The notes under the pieces: model-generated
What the model was told of the DNA's origin: nothing
Databases searched by the model: none
The model's input: only the letters and a program-made list of their open reading frames with translations
Source of the DNA: Oscillatoriaceae cyanobacterium M7585_C2015_266
GTDB taxonomy: Bacteria > Cyanobacteriota > Cyanobacteriia > Cyanobacteriales > Oscillatoriaceae
Assembly: GCA_015295835.1 (NCBI GenBank)
Contig: DVEG01000005.1
Location: 248,001 to 312,000, forward strand
Direction: 5' to 3'
Length of the DNA stretch: 64,000 nucleotides
Shown: positions 47,091-57,416 of the stretch, one piece after another
Numbering within the stretch: position 1 is the first letter of the stretch
How the letters are laid out: the number at the start of each line of letters is the position of its first letter
Position numbers and translations under genes: made by a program

Positions 47091-47543
47091 TTACATTCCA
47101 CTTATTTGTACAAAAACTGTACGCTTCCGAGGGCCATCTAACTCGAAAAATAAAATAGATTGCCACATTCCTAGGACCAATTTTCCATCGGCAACGGGAA
47201 TTATTTCACTATTATTGAGCATCATTGCCATCAAATGCGAATGAGCATTCATTGGTTCATCTGGAGGCACAATTCTTAAATGCAAGTCATTGTGCAAATA
47301 TTTTTGCTCAGGAGGTGCTAATTTTCTCAAATGGCTTTTTATATCTTCTAACAACCTTACTTCATATTCATTAATAGCTAAAGCTGTGGTTGTGTGTCGG
47401 GAAAATACTAACACTTGACCATTTTTTATAGAAGTTTCTTCCAATAGTTGCACAACTTGTGGCGTTATGTTATATATGCCAATTTCTGAATCGGTTTCTA
47501 CTTCCAAAGTTTTATTGAAAAATTGCATTGTTTTTGGTGACAT
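47091..47543 (-). CDS. YjbQ/UPF0047 family protein
   Basis: A 150-aa protein of the UPF0047 family, some members of which have weak thiamine-phosphate synthase activity. SRHTTTALAINEYE, HNDLHLRIVPPDEPMNAHSHLMAM and GMWQSILFFELDGPRKRTV are characteristic; the His and Glu residues probably form a metal site. The biological role is unresolved. The start at 47543 lacks a good Shine-Dalgarno sequence, and an ATG five codons in is an alternative. Confidence 0.88.
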   Translation of the reverse strand: MSPKTMQFFNKTLEVETDSEIGIYNITPQVVQLLEETSIKNGQVLVFSRHTTTALAINEYEVRLLEDIKSHLRKLAPPEQKYLHNDLHLRIVPPDEPMNAHSHLMAMMLNNSEIIPVADGKLVLGMWQSILFFELDGPRKRTVFVQISGM

Positions 47544-47667
47544 AAAAAGGTTGGTTGAGCTTGTCGAATGGGGAAAACTTTTTCCAAGCGATCGCCGGTT
47601 TGCCTATTTTAACTTCCATGCTAACCTCTAGTGATTATTGTATTGCTTATAAGTTGTGTTTTCAGAA

Positions 47668-49557
47668 TTATTTGTTGGCACTATCAAATCCCATATAGCC
47701 TCGCGGCGTAATCATCCATTCCGCATAAGTGCGAGTGCTATGATTACCAATTAGCACGGTTGTAAACATGTCAATGGGAATTTCCAGAAATTTTTCAAGA
47801 GTTGTGAGAAAAATTTGTTCATTTTTTCGATAAGCTGAACGTACGATCGCAACTGGAGTATCAGGATGTCGATATTTTAAAAAAATCTCTCGCGCCAACA
47901 CAAGCTGTTCAGTTCGGTTGCGCGAGCGCGGATTGTAAAGTGCCGTAACAAAGTCTGCCATAGCGGCAGCAGTGAGGCGTTTTTCTATTACTTCCCAAGG
48001 AGTGAGCAAATCGCTTAAGCTAATAGCGCAAAAATCGTGCATAAGCGGCGCTCCTACACGACTGGCAGCAGCTTGCATAGCTGTAATTCCCGGAAATACT
48101 TGTACTGCAGGGGTTTTGCCATCCCAGCCTTGGGCTTTCAGTTCTTCTAAAATTAATCCTGCCATACCGTAAATTCCGGCATCTCCAGAGGAAACTACAG
48201 CTACACTCAAACCCCAGTTTGCTAATGCGATCGCTCGTTGTGCTCGCTGTCTTTCCTGTTTAATTGGCAGTGATTCGACTATTTGCCCTGGGCGCAGCAA
48301 AGGAGCAATCAAATCTATATACAAAGTATAACCAATAACAGCATCTGCAGCTGCGATCGCGCTTTGAGCAGCAGGCGTCATCTGTTCTAAGTCGCCTGGA
48401 CCTGTGCCCACAAGCAAAAGTTTGCCGCTACGTGCAGTGTATTCTATTTCGGAACGAGCGATCGCTACGGTTGCGGCTCCGGTTTGCTTTTCTGAGCGGT
48501 AAATTTGTTTGGGCACTATCAGGGGATTAGATGTCGGAATGGGGGGATTAGGGCATTGGGAGTGGGAGGTGGCGGCGGCAATTGCTGCTGCTTCGGCAAC
48601 GCTGGGTGTACCGACTTCGGCTTCTACGATTGTTGAGGGATTGGGTACTTTGAGCGCTCGCAATATGTCCGGGGAAAATGTTCGCAGTGGCCACGCGCGT
48701 TCGCTACATAGTTCTACTAATCCTGCTTCATTGGCTTTGATGTCTATTGTTGCAATTCCTGCGATCGCTTTTTCTGCTAATTGATTCTCTCGGCAAACTT
48801 TTTCAATTGCTGTCTCAATTAATTTTTTAGAGGTCCCCCTTTCGCATCCCACACCCACCCACAATACTCTTGGATGCCATTGTATTTCTGGGATTCTATA
48901 TTCTTTAATAAATCTTTCTTTGCAGCTAATCCATATTCTTGCTGCTGCAGGTGGTGATGTTTCTATCCCTTGAAAATAAAATGGGTGTTTTTCCGGTAAG
49001 TGATACTGCCACAATGTCGAGCCATCTTCTTGAATTACTTGTACTAATTCCCCACGCGCTACGGCGGCACTTACACCTTTCCAATCGCCTCTACCCCGCT
49101 GCCAGCCAAATGGTATTCCCAGTATGTCTATACCTGGTAAATTTAATGCTGCTGATGCCCCTGTTAATACTGGAGTTGCACCCATTTTTCTAGCTATTAT
49201 CCGCGTTAATTTTTCAGCGCCTCCCTGGTGCCCGCTACAAATACTAATAGCGAATTTTCCTGTTTCGTCTATTATAACTACTGCCGGATCTTTACTTTTG
49301 TTTTGTAGTAAGGGGGCAATGATGCGAACTACTGCTCCAGCCGCTAAACTAAAAATAAATGATTTATAGTGTTGCCATATTTCTGCTATGTGGTTTTTGA
49401 GAGAGCCTTTATATATTTTGCTGTTTTCTATTTTTAGTGATTCTGGCACCCAGAGTGTTGCCTTTCCAGTTTGACATATAAACTGAAGGCGTTTTGCGCC
49501 TTCGATAGTGGTTGCGATCGCTGCTATCGGCTGAAACTCTTCCAAAATTAATTCCAT
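47668..49557 (-). CDS. cobJ: CbiG-CobJ fusion: cobalamin ring-contraction enzyme
   Basis: A 629-aa fusion of two consecutive activities of corrin synthesis. The N-terminal half (about 1-345) is CbiG, with LAAGAVVRIIAPLLQNKSKDP-like and ICSGHQGGAEKLTRIIA segments and a C-terminal part with LWVGVGCERGTSKK. It opens the delta-lactone, releasing acetaldehyde. After a low-complexity linker, the C-terminal half (about 375-629) is precorrin-3B/cobalt-precorrin-3 C17-methyltransferase, with the SAM motifs VGTGPGDLEQMTP and SSGDAGIYGM. CbiG implies the cobalt-early route. The fusion is common in cyanobacteria. No B12 riboswitch was seen upstream. Confidence 0.93.
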   Translation of the reverse strand: MELILEEFQPIAAIATTIEGAKRLQFICQTGKATLWVPESLKIENSKIYKGSLKNHIAEIWQHYKSFIFSLAAGAVVRIIAPLLQNKSKDPAVVIIDETGKFAISICSGHQGGAEKLTRIIARKMGATPVLTGASAALNLPGIDILGIPFGWQRGRGDWKGVSAAVARGELVQVIQEDGSTLWQYHLPEKHPFYFQGIETSPPAAARIWISCKERFIKEYRIPEIQWHPRVLWVGVGCERGTSKKLIETAIEKVCRENQLAEKAIAGIATIDIKANEAGLVELCSERAWPLRTFSPDILRALKVPNPSTIVEAEVGTPSVAEAAAIAAATSHSQCPNPPIPTSNPLIVPKQIYRSEKQTGAATVAIARSEIEYTARSGKLLLVGTGPGDLEQMTPAAQSAIAAADAVIGYTLYIDLIAPLLRPGQIVESLPIKQERQRAQRAIALANWGLSVAVVSSGDAGIYGMAGLILEELKAQGWDGKTPAVQVFPGITAMQAAASRVGAPLMHDFCAISLSDLLTPWEVIEKRLTAAAMADFVTALYNPRSRNRTEQLVLAREIFLKYRHPDTPVAIVRSAYRKNEQIFLTTLEKFLEIPIDMFTTVLIGNHSTRTYAEWMITPRGYMGFDSANK

Positions 49558-49701
49558 GTGTTTACCTGGGCTTCTTCCTCCGATGATGATGAAACAAATA
49601 AAGGAGCAACAAAAGCTGTTATAATCCCTCCCATTACCAGAATCTCGGCTATTATTATAAATATATTTCTTCTTTTCACATTTTTCACTTTGTTTTAATT
49701 A

Positions 49702-50304
49702 TTATAAATGAGGATTACGCAGCCAAAAGCGAATTTTTTCTAGCCAAGTTGACGGAGAATCCTTTTGACGAAATTTTGTGTCAAACATAGCCATAAAAAC
49801 TTGAATGCCGCCTACTTTTGCTGTTGCTAGTAGGTGCAATGCTAAGCAGATTACGAGAATTGCCCATGCTGTTAGATGTAGAAGATACCAGATTTGATTT
49901 AATTCTTGATTAGGAAGCCATTTTTCCTGCATCATCCTACCTGTGATAACAGCAAATGTTGCTGCCAGCAACATTGCAGTATTGATAATACGTTGTAAAC
50001 TAAGCCACCAAATCGGCTTGCCAAATTGGCTTAGTTTTTGAAAAGAGTCTGATTGGAGCAAACGTTTTTCTCCCGCGTGGAAGCTATAAATCGCAAAAAT
50101 TGGTAAGATAAGCAAAAAAAACAATCCGAAAGTACCGTGAATTCCAATAATATCTGGAATCCGAGGTAGAGGCAACTTACCAAATCTTCCGTCGTATGTA
50201 TTGTAAACTAAAAATGACGTAATAATTGCTAAAAGTGCGAATAAGGCATTTAAATTGTGTAATATTCGCAAGAGGAGTGGCAGATAAGGTTTAGAACGTG
50301 ACAC
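49702..50304 (-). CDS. Cytochrome b561/b6-like membrane protein
   Basis: A 200-aa protein with about five membrane helices and several helix-embedded His (LRILHNLNA, IIGIHGTFGL, YSFHAGEK, LLHLTAWAI, ALHLLATAKVGG), a pattern of b-type haem ligation. It resembles the cytochrome b/b6-domain family found in cyanobacteria. The electron donor and acceptor are unknown. It precedes the cbiG-cobJ gene by about 145 bp in the same direction. Confidence 0.72.
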   Translation of the reverse strand: MSRSKPYLPLLLRILHNLNALFALLAIITSFLVYNTYDGRFGKLPLPRIPDIIGIHGTFGLFFLLILPIFAIYSFHAGEKRLLQSDSFQKLSQFGKPIWWLSLQRIINTAMLLAATFAVITGRMMQEKWLPNQELNQIWYLLHLTAWAILVICLALHLLATAKVGGIQVFMAMFDTKFRQKDSPSTWLEKIRFWLRNPHL

Positions 50305-50385
50305 AGGGAAAGCCTCTCAAGCACAAATGGCATTTATTTCGAGTATACCACGTTGGCTGTAAAAATAACTAAACTAGCGTAACAA

Positions 50386-50413
50386 AAACCCGGTTTTTCA
50401 ATAAACCGGGTTT
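50386..50413 (-). terminator. Rho-independent terminator of ndhB
   Basis: A perfect 11-bp stem AAACCCGGTTT/AAACCGGGTTT with a 6-nt loop is flanked by T runs on both strands, so it can act in either direction. It belongs to the AAACCCGGTTT repeat family and lies 28 bp past the ndhB stop. Confidence 0.88.
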
Positions 50414-50440
50414 CTTTAAACAAAATTAGTGAAATAGAAA

Positions 50441-51991
50441 TTAATCCAGCTTCACCGCGGATACCAAAGGTGGTTTGTGAGCGATCGCAGCTTGCAAAAT
50501 GGGGGTACGGGTGATAGAATCATTTGCCAGAGTAAACAAAGGATTTGATAAAATCCCAGCTAGAGAAGTAGCAACTAACGTCAGTACCAAACCCACTTGC
50601 AAAGGGCGCATTCCCTCTAAATTCCAGCGGATAGGCGGATAGTTTTTGACGGCGTCTGACATTTCCTGGGGTTCTTTCACCACCATCATTTTGACGACGC
50701 GAATGTAATAGTAAATTGAGACAACGCTTGTCACTAATCCCAGGAGTACCAAACCGTAAAGCCCGGCTTGCCAACCTGCCCAGAATAGGTAAAGTTTACC
50801 GAAGAAACCGGCAAGAGGTGGAATGCCACCTAGAGAGAGCAAACATATACTCAAGGCTAAGGTGAGAAGGGGATCTTTTTGATATAAGCCTGAGTATTCA
50901 GAAATTTGATCAGTGCCGGTACGTAGGGAGAAAAGAATCACGCAAGTGAAACCCCCTAGGTTCATAAATAAGTAAATTAGCAGGTAAAAAACCATGCTGG
51001 CGTAACCAGCTTCCGTACCTGCAATCAAACCAAGCATGATAAAGCCTGCTTGAGCAATAGAGGAGTAGGCTAGCATTCGCTTCATGCTGGTTTGAGCAAG
51101 GGCGACAACGTTACCAAGTACCATGCTAAGGATAGCAAGGGCGGTAAAGACGAATTGCCATTGCTCTTGTACTAAGGGGAAGGCGGTTACGAGCAGGCGA
51201 ATGGCGAGGGCGAATCCGGCGGCTTTAGAACCTACGGAGAGGAAGGCGACTACAGGGGTGGGAGAACCTTCGTAAACGTCAGGTGTCCACTGGTGGAAGG
51301 GAACGGCGGAGATTTTGAAGGAGATGCCTGCAATCGCAAATACTAAGGCGATAACGACTACTAGAGATTGTCCGGCGTTGGCATTGGCGATACTGGTTGC
51401 GATCGCGCTCAGGCGAGTTTCGCCGCCAGATATACCATATAGTAGCGAAATACCGTAGAGAAATACTGCCGAGCTAGAAGCTCCAATTAACAGGTATTTT
51501 AGCGCCGCCTCATTGGAGCGCGGATCTCTCTTCATGTACCCTGTGAGCAGGTAGGAGGCGATACTTAGGGTTTCTAGGGAAATGAAAATCATCACCAGTT
51601 CGTCTGCGCCGCAGAGGAACATTGCTCCTATGGTAGCAGCGAGCAGAATCATAATAAATTCTGCTAAAGCTGTGCCGCTTTGTTCGACGTAGGTGATGGA
51701 CATGAGAATAGTCAAAGCGGCGGAGAGGGCGACAATCCCACGAAATACTATACTTAGGGCGTCGCCGTTGAAGCTGCCTAGGAATGCGAGCGGGTTGGGA
51801 TTATTCCATTGATAGTAGAGGGCAATGGTTGAGGCAAGAAGACCCGCGCTCGCTATATAAGGTGTCCAGCGGTTGGAAGCACGCCCCACAATTAGGTCGT
51901 ACACTATTACCACCACCAGGGTGATAACAACAATCCCCTCTGGCCATATCGTCCCGGCATTTAGCTGAGCTGCAATATTGACAAAATTCAT
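50441..51991 (-). CDS. ndhB: NAD(P)H-quinone oxidoreductase subunit 2 (NdhB)
   Basis: Membrane subunit N/2 of NDH-1, one of the three antiporter-like subunits, 516 aa and about 14 helices. The family core is visible in [21 protein letters not shown] with the conserved Glu, [47 protein letters not shown] and [18 protein letters not shown]. The single ndhB is normally shared by all NDH-1 variants. The gene is monocistronic here and divergent from topA across 885 bp. Confidence 0.96.
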   Translation of the reverse strand: MNFVNIAAQLNAGTIWPEGIVVITLVVVIVYDLIVGRASNRWTPYIASAGLLASTIALYYQWNNPNPLAFLGSFNGDALSIVFRGIVALSAALTILMSITYVEQSGTALAEFIMILLAATIGAMFLCGADELVMIFISLETLSIASYLLTGYMKRDPRSNEAALKYLLIGASSSAVFLYGISLLYGISGGETRLSAIATSIANANAGQSLVVVIALVFAIAGISFKISAVPFHQWTPDVYEGSPTPVVAFLSVGSKAAGFALAIRLLVTAFPLVQEQWQFVFTALAILSMVLGNVVALAQTSMKRMLAYSSIAQAGFIMLGLIAGTEAGYASMVFYLLIYLFMNLGGFTCVILFSLRTGTDQISEYSGLYQKDPLLTLALSICLLSLGGIPPLAGFFGKLYLFWAGWQAGLYGLVLLGLVTSVVSIYYYIRVVKMMVVKEPQEMSDAVKNYPPIRWNLEGMRPLQVGLVLTLVATSLAGILSNPLFTLANDSITRTPILQAAIAHKPPLVSAVKLD

Positions 51992-52876
51992 ACAGTTTAG
52001 GCTGGTTTTAGGGTGTTGCTCGGCAACAATTCGGTCAGGTTTGCGCGTTAAAATTTTTTTACCAGAAAAGCGCTGCCTTCCTCTTTAAGGACGGAGACAC
52101 TACTTCTGGGCTTAGGTGTTTAGTTTAAGTTGGATCGTTGAATCCCATAGAACCCGGCACAGTGATATTTGGATAATCTCTGTATTTTTTGTATTTTACC
52201 CCTTCTCTCCCCCTTTCCCCAAGCCAGCGGTAATTTTTACTCTCTCTTTTTTCTAAATATATTCTTTTTTATTACAATTTTTTATTTTTTAATAAAAAAT
52301 TAATATTTATATATTAAGTTATTTTAAATGTTAAGAGACACGAATATGACGTGACAGAGAAAGCAATTTCAAGTGGCGAATTTTTGTAAAAATAGAGAAT
52401 TGTGGGGAAGAAAAACAGAAGATAGATATAGATTAGGAAGCAGAAGTGAACGTGGAGTATGAAAAAAATTATGATGAGCAATCAAAATAAACAAAAGATA
52501 ACCGGCTGATTTTTGAAAAGATAACTGATGTTAAATCACTGCGAGCCCTGTTTTTTCATGGTATACCAGCTTCTTAGAGAAGGCGCCAGTAAGATGCATA
52601 AGACGGGATAAAAGAGCTAGCTATCCCTAGCTAAACATTTGTTGTTATTAATATTCAATATAAAGAGATTAGGGGAATTTTACGATTGGGAAAAAGCGCT
52701 CGCTCTTCGAAGGCGCACGCTGGCCGCGGCCTTTTAGGCCCAATTTCCACGAAGACGCCGAGCAATCATTCCCCAAACTTTAATCAGGTACTATTGCGAT
52801 CGCCTCGTCAAGTTAAACAGCGAGCGAGCGCGAAAGCCTGTACCTTTCTAGCCAAGCTGCAATCCCAAAAGGTGCC
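51992..52876. other. 885-bp divergent intergenic region between ndhB and topA
   Basis: The middle (52240-52330) is a long A/T-only-like tract. The topA-proximal 200 bp are GC-richer, with two GCGCTCGC/GCGAGCGC octamers (52694, 52824), one HIP1 site (52797) and a CTGGCCGCGGCC palindrome. No credible ORF or known RNA was found. The promoters of both genes must lie here. Confidence 0.5.
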
Positions 52877-55465
52877 ATGTCAACCCTCGTCATCGTCGAA
52901 TCTCCCACCAAAGCACGCACAATTCGCAATTACCTACCTCCGGGCTATCGCGTAGAAGCATCGATGGGCCATGTGCGCGATTTGCCCTCCTCAGCAGACG
53001 AAATCCCAGAAAACGTCAAGGGGGAAAAGTGGGCGCAGCTAGGAGTCAACGTAGAGGCTAACTTTGAGCCGTTGTACATCATTCCCAAAGATAAAAAAAA
53101 GGTAGTCAAAGCTCTAAAAGAAGCCCTCAAAGAAGCCGATGAACTAATCCTGGCTACAGACGAAGATCGCGAAGGAGAAAGCATCAGTTGGCACCTGCAA
53201 CAAATTTTGCAGCCCAAAGTCCCCACCAAGAGAATGGTTTTTCACGAAATCACTAAAGAAGCCATCCAAGAAGCACTGAAAAACTGTCGCAGCATAGACG
53301 AAAAGCTAGTGCGAGCTCAAGAAACGCGCCGGATTCTAGATAGGCTAGTGGGCTATACCCTTTCACCCTTGCTGTGGAAAAAAATAGCCTGGGGATTGTC
53401 AGCGGGTCGCGTTCAGTCAGTAGCCGTGCGTATGTTAGTGCAAAGAGAGCGAGAGCGTAGAGCCTTCCGCTCTGGTCGTTACTGGGATTTGAAGGCTACT
53501 TTACAGCATAACAATGGAATATTTGAGGCCAAACTGGTGGCCGTAGCGGGCACTAGAGTTGCCAATGGCAGTGATTTCGACGAGAAAACAGGTCAAATAG
53601 CGGCGGGTAGGAATGTGGTTTTGTTGAATGAAGCCGACGCCAGGGCTCTAAAAGAGCGCATCGCCAACAAACCTTGGACTGTTGTCAATTTGGAAGAAAA
53701 ATCGGTGACTCGTAAGCCATCCCCCCCTTTTACTACTTCGACGCTTCAGCAGGAAGCTAACCGCAAACTGAAACTATCAGCACGGGATACGATGCGGATT
53801 GCCCAAAATCTTTATGAGCAGGGTTATATTACTTACATGCGCACTGACTCGGTACACCTGTCGGAGCAAGCGCTCGCTGCTGCCCGTAGTTGTGTTGAGC
53901 AAATGTATGGCAGGGAATACCTAAGCCTTGCTCCCCGTCAGTACGCTACTAAAAGCAAAGGCGCGCAAGAAGCTCATGAGGCTATCCGCCCAGCAGGCAG
54001 TAGCTTCCGTACTCCTAAAGAAACTGGGTTGAGCGGTCGAGAATTTGAACTGTACGATTTAATTTGGAAGCGTACTGTGGCTTGCCAAATGGCTGATTTG
54101 CAGCAAACTTTGATTAATGTAGAGTTACGCGTAGAAGATGCTGATTTTCGCTCCAGTGGCAAGCGCATAGATTTCCCTGGTTTTTTGCGGGCTTATGTCG
54201 AAGGCTCAGATGAGCCAGAAGCGGCGGTGGAAGATCAAGAAATTATTTTGCCGGCATTAAAGGTGGGCGAGCGCCCTATTTGTATTCAAATTGAATCCAT
54301 TAGCCATGATACTCAGCCTCCCGCTCGCTACACCGAGGCTTCTCTCGTCAAAACTCTAGAAAGTGAAGGTATTGGACGTCCTAGCACTTACGCTAGTATT
54401 ATCAGTACTATTATTGATCGGGGTTACGCCCTGCTTGTTAATAATACTCTCGTTCCTACTTTTACTGCTTTCGCTGTTACCAATTTGTTAGAAAAATATT
54501 TCCCTGACTTAGTAGATGTCGGCTTTACTTCTCGCATGGAGAAAACTCTTGATGATATTTCTACCGGCGAGGTAGCTTGGCTTCCTTACTTGCAACAATT
54601 TTATCTAGGGGAAACAGGTTTAGAAACTCAAGTTAGGGAAAAAGAAAGTCAAATAGATCCCTCTCAAGCCCGTACTGTTGAGCTGGAAAATATCGATGCT
54701 AAAATTAGAATTGGTCGTTTTGGCCCCTATTTGGAAGGCCGCAACGGCACTACTGCTTCTATTCCTAAAGATTTGACTCCGGCTGATCTCGATCCAGAAC
54801 GGGTTGAGGTGCTGCTCCGTCAGAAAACTGAAGGCCCTGATGTCCTCGGCCACCATCCCGAAACTGGCGAGCCAATTTACTTAAAAATCGGCAGTTATGG
54901 TCCATACATCCAATTGGGAGATGTATCCGAGGAAAATAAAAAACCTAAGCGAATTTCTCTGCCTAAGGGAATTTTGGCAGAAAATGTAACTCTAGAAATG
55001 GCAGTCGGTTTGCTTTCCCTACCTCGTACTTTGGGCAACCATCCTGTAACCGGATGTAAGATCCAAGCTGGTTTGGGTAGATTTGGTGCTTATGTTGTCC
55101 ATGATATGGGCAAACAAGGGAAAGAATACCGGGCTTTAAAAGCAAGTGATGATGTATTGACAATTTCTCTGGAACGTGCCCTGGAATTATTGGCGGAACC
55201 TAAAAAAGGGGGCAGAGGCGGCAGCAGTAAGTCTAAGACTCCTGTGCGAGAAATTGGTCCTCACCCGGTAGACGGGGAACCAGTTAATGTTTATAATGGC
55301 CCCTATGGGCCTTATGTTAAGCACGGTAAAATTAATGCTTCCCTACCAGAAGGGGAAACAATAGAAGGATTGACTATGGAAAAAGCTTTGCAACTTTTGG
55401 ATGCTAAGGCTTCTACTAAAAAGACGACACGTAAATCGAAAAAGACTGTTAATTCTAAAATTTAA
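52877..55465 (+). CDS. topA: DNA topoisomerase I TopA
   Basis: Type IA topoisomerase that relaxes negative supercoils, 862 aa. The TOPRIM domain begins [19 protein letters not shown] with the catalytic Glu, and its DxD lies in [11 protein letters not shown]. The gate/active-site domain has [12 protein letters not shown] and the nucleophilic Tyr in [35 protein letters not shown] follows. The C-terminal third consists of three or more Topo-C repeats ([42 protein letters not shown]), the form without zinc fingers usual in cyanobacteria. It has a Lys-rich tail. Confidence 0.96.
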   Translation: MSTLVIVESPTKARTIRNYLPPGYRVEASMGHVRDLPSSADEIPENVKGEKWAQLGVNVEANFEPLYIIPKDKKKVVKALKEALKEADELILATDEDREGESISWHLQQILQPKVPTKRMVFHEITKEAIQEALKNCRSIDEKLVRAQETRRILDRLVGYTLSPLLWKKIAWGLSAGRVQSVAVRMLVQRERERRAFRSGRYWDLKATLQHNNGIFEAKLVAVAGTRVANGSDFDEKTGQIAAGRNVVLLNEADARALKERIANKPWTVVNLEEKSVTRKPSPPFTTSTLQQEANRKLKLSARDTMRIAQNLYEQGYITYMRTDSVHLSEQALAAARSCVEQMYGREYLSLAPRQYATKSKGAQEAHEAIRPAGSSFRTPKETGLSGREFELYDLIWKRTVACQMADLQQTLINVELRVEDADFRSSGKRIDFPGFLRAYVEGSDEPEAAVEDQEIILPALKVGERPICIQIESISHDTQPPARYTEASLVKTLESEGIGRPSTYASIISTIIDRGYALLVNNTLVPTFTAFAVTNLLEKYFPDLVDVGFTSRMEKTLDDISTGEVAWLPYLQQFYLGETGLETQVREKESQIDPSQARTVELENIDAKIRIGRFGPYLEGRNGTTASIPKDLTPADLDPERVEVLLRQKTEGPDVLGHHPETGEPIYLKIGSYGPYIQLGDVSEENKKPKRISLPKGILAENVTLEMAVGLLSLPRTLGNHPVTGCKIQAGLGRFGAYVVHDMGKQGKEYRALKASDDVLTISLERALELLAEPKKGGRGGSSKSKTPVREIGPHPVDGEPVNVYNGPYGPYVKHGKINASLPEGETIEGLTMEKALQLLDAKASTKKTTRKSKKTVNSKI

Positions 55466-55517
55466 GGTGCGATCGCAGCCCCCTTTGCATTTATAATACA
55501 ATAATTCGGCTTAGGCG

Positions 55518-56606
55518 TTAAGGTGCTAAATCAGGAAATACTTGCTGTAGCGCTGGATGAACGAGTTGTCTGTCTTTGACGTTCACTCCAGCGGCTAAGG
55601 CGGAATCGAGTTTTAATGCCCCTAAACCGCGAGCGGCTAATTTTAAAACGTAGGGCAATGTACTATTATTAAGAGCTTGGGTTGCTGTCCAGGGCACTGC
55701 TCCTGGCATGTTGGGCACGCCGTAGTGAACTACTCCTTCTTCAATGTAGGTGGGATTGCTGTGAGAGGTGGGCCGCAAGGTCTCTACGCATCCTCCCTGA
55801 TCTACTGCTACATCTACAATTACTGAACCTGGGTGCATACGCTGTACCAACTTTCGAGACACTAAAATTGGTGTTCGATGACCAGGTACAAGTACAGCAC
55901 CAATGAGCAAGTCTGCTTGGGGAACGATTTCTTCAATATGCAGAGATTCGCTGTAAAGCAATTGTACTCTCGAACCGAAAAGGGTCTCCAGATATGCTAA
56001 GCGATCTACGTTAATATCAAAAATGTATACCTGCGCGCCCATGCCAACGGCTATTTTAGCTGCTTCTGTCCCTACTACTCCTCCGCCTAGGATTATAACT
56101 TTCCCAGGCATTACTCCAGGAACCCCTCCAAGAAGTACTCCCCGCCCTCCTTGTTGTCTTTCTAAGTAGCGAGCACCAAACTGTACGGCAAGTCTTCCGG
56201 CAATGATGCTCATGGGGGTGAGTAGGGGCAGTCGCTTATCTGGTAGTTCTACGGTTTCGTAAGCGAGCGCGCAAACTCCACTATTAATTAATTGTTCGGT
56301 TAAGGCACGATCAGCTGCTAAATGCAAATAAGTAAAAAGTATCTGCCCTTTCTGTAAATACTGATACTCTGGCTGTAAAGGCTCTTTTACTTTTACTATC
56401 AGTTCCCTATCCCATGCTTCTTTGGCTGTAGGGACAATAACTGCCCCTGCCTGTAGATATTCTTCATCTGTAAACCCAGCTTCAGCCCCAGCATTGGTTT
56501 CTACATAAACCTTATGGCCATTTTCCCGCAAAACTCGCACGCTACTTGGAGTTAACCCGACTCGAAACTCCATATCTTTTGTTTCTTTGGGGACGCCGAT
56601 TTCCAT
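55518..56606 (-). CDS. ald: Alanine dehydrogenase
   Basis: NAD-dependent interconversion of alanine and pyruvate plus ammonia, 362 aa. It starts MEIGVPKETKDMEFRVGLTP. VKVKEPLQPEYQYL, AYETVELPDKRLPLLTPMS, the NAD motif VIILGGGVVGTEAAKIAVG and the late NMPGAVPWTATQALNNSTLPY are characteristic. It converges with topA, about 52 bp between the stops. No partner genes are nearby. Confidence 0.95.
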   Translation of the reverse strand: MEIGVPKETKDMEFRVGLTPSSVRVLRENGHKVYVETNAGAEAGFTDEEYLQAGAVIVPTAKEAWDRELIVKVKEPLQPEYQYLQKGQILFTYLHLAADRALTEQLINSGVCALAYETVELPDKRLPLLTPMSIIAGRLAVQFGARYLERQQGGRGVLLGGVPGVMPGKVIILGGGVVGTEAAKIAVGMGAQVYIFDINVDRLAYLETLFGSRVQLLYSESLHIEEIVPQADLLIGAVLVPGHRTPILVSRKLVQRMHPGSVIVDVAVDQGGCVETLRPTSHSNPTYIEEGVVHYGVPNMPGAVPWTATQALNNSTLPYVLKLAARGLGALKLDSALAAGVNVKDRQLVHPALQQVFPDLAP

Positions 56607-56759
56607 TTTTACCTCTTACTGACTTCCTCCTGGCGCTGGTTACAAGCAATATTCTGCGGGAAGTTTAATCTCACGCTTCGCAGTTTGGCTGTTTCCTAAT
56701 TGTAGTACTTAATGAAATAATTAGGCAAACGTAAACAATTGTAACCGAAAGGAATAATT

Positions 56760-56930
56760 ATGACTATACCGCAACCTACTACTACTCCTAGACTCGAAGA
56801 ACCGAAGTTTGGCTTTAACGACTATGCAGAGCGCTTAAATGGTCGCGCTGCTATGCTTGGCTTTACGCTGACTTTAATTATCGAGTACTTTACCGGGCAA
56901 GGGCTGCTAACATGGCTCGGCCTCAATTAA
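56760..56930 (+). CDS. High-light-inducible protein (HLIP/SCP)
   Basis: A 56-aa single-helix chlorophyll-binding protein, too short for many ORF callers. It begins MTIPQPTTTPRLEEPKFGF and carries the LHC-type motif YAERLNGRAAMLGF (E-x2-N-x-R-x2-M-x-G-F), whose Glu, Asn and Arg bind chlorophyll and pair helices. The helix continues to IIEYF. AAAGGAA lies 7 nt before the ATG. HLIPs dimerise in the thylakoid and protect new chlorophyll under light stress. It stands between divergent ald and a small membrane protein gene. Confidence 0.93.
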   Translation: MTIPQPTTTPRLEEPKFGFNDYAERLNGRAAMLGFTLTLIIEYFTGQGLLTWLGLN

Positions 56931-56939
56931 TTTAATCTA

Positions 56940-56987
56940 CTGGCCTTTTCCTGAGAAATAGGTTGGTGCTGCTCTGGAAAAGGCTGG
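56940..56987 (+). repeat. Inverted repeat after the HLIP gene
   Basis: TGGCCTTTTCC pairs with GGAAAAGGCTGG across a 24-nt loop, 10 bp past the HLIP stop. There is no T run; it may stabilise the mRNA 3' end. Confidence 0.5.
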
Positions 56988-57102
56988 TCGCCATCCTATA
57001 TAGCGAGTAAAATTTTAGCTAAACTAAGGTATAGGCAAACCTGTCAAAGCTTAATGTAGACTGTAGTTTTAATATTGAAATTTGATATTAACAGAGTAAA
57101 CC

Positions 57103-57402
57103 GTGATGAATGTTTCATGGCCTCGAATTTGGAAGTCTGTCTACCGTAGAGAACCTATTTCTGGCTTCATAATTACAGTTGGGGCTGTGGATGCTGCGAT
57201 TGGAGGTATGGGGGGTCGTGGCTCGCTTCTGGCTTTTGGACTGATGGTTGCTAGTGCGGCTCTTGTCTGGCGCTGGTGGGTTATCCAACGCACTCGCTTA
57301 GAAGAACCAGAAAGAGTTGCACAGCACTATCTGCCACCAACTGCCTCTAGACCTCAATTGCCTACACTTATGGCCTCGAAAAAACATCCGCCCCGCCCTT
57401 AA
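57103..57402 (+). CDS. Small membrane protein, cyanobacterial hypothetical
   Basis: A 99-aa protein with two hydrophobic stretches (about 20-40 and 43-62) and a polar Pro-rich tail (LPPTASRPQLPTL). It begins with an amphipathic segment SWPRIWKSVYRREPISGF. I recognise no domain. The composition (Trp/Arg next to the membrane, Pro tail) and plausible codon use support a real gene. The WD40 gene follows 14 bp later on the same strand. Confidence 0.62.
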   Translation: MMNVSWPRIWKSVYRREPISGFIITVGAVDAAIGGMGGRGSLLAFGLMVASAALVWRWWVIQRTRLEEPERVAQHYLPPTASRPQLPTLMASKKHPPRP

Positions 57403-57416
57403 TCTTAATTAAAAAA

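Noticed and set aside
49558-49701. B12 riboswitch upstream of the cbiG-cobJ gene
   Set aside because: The short upstream region shows no GCCACTG box or long leader.
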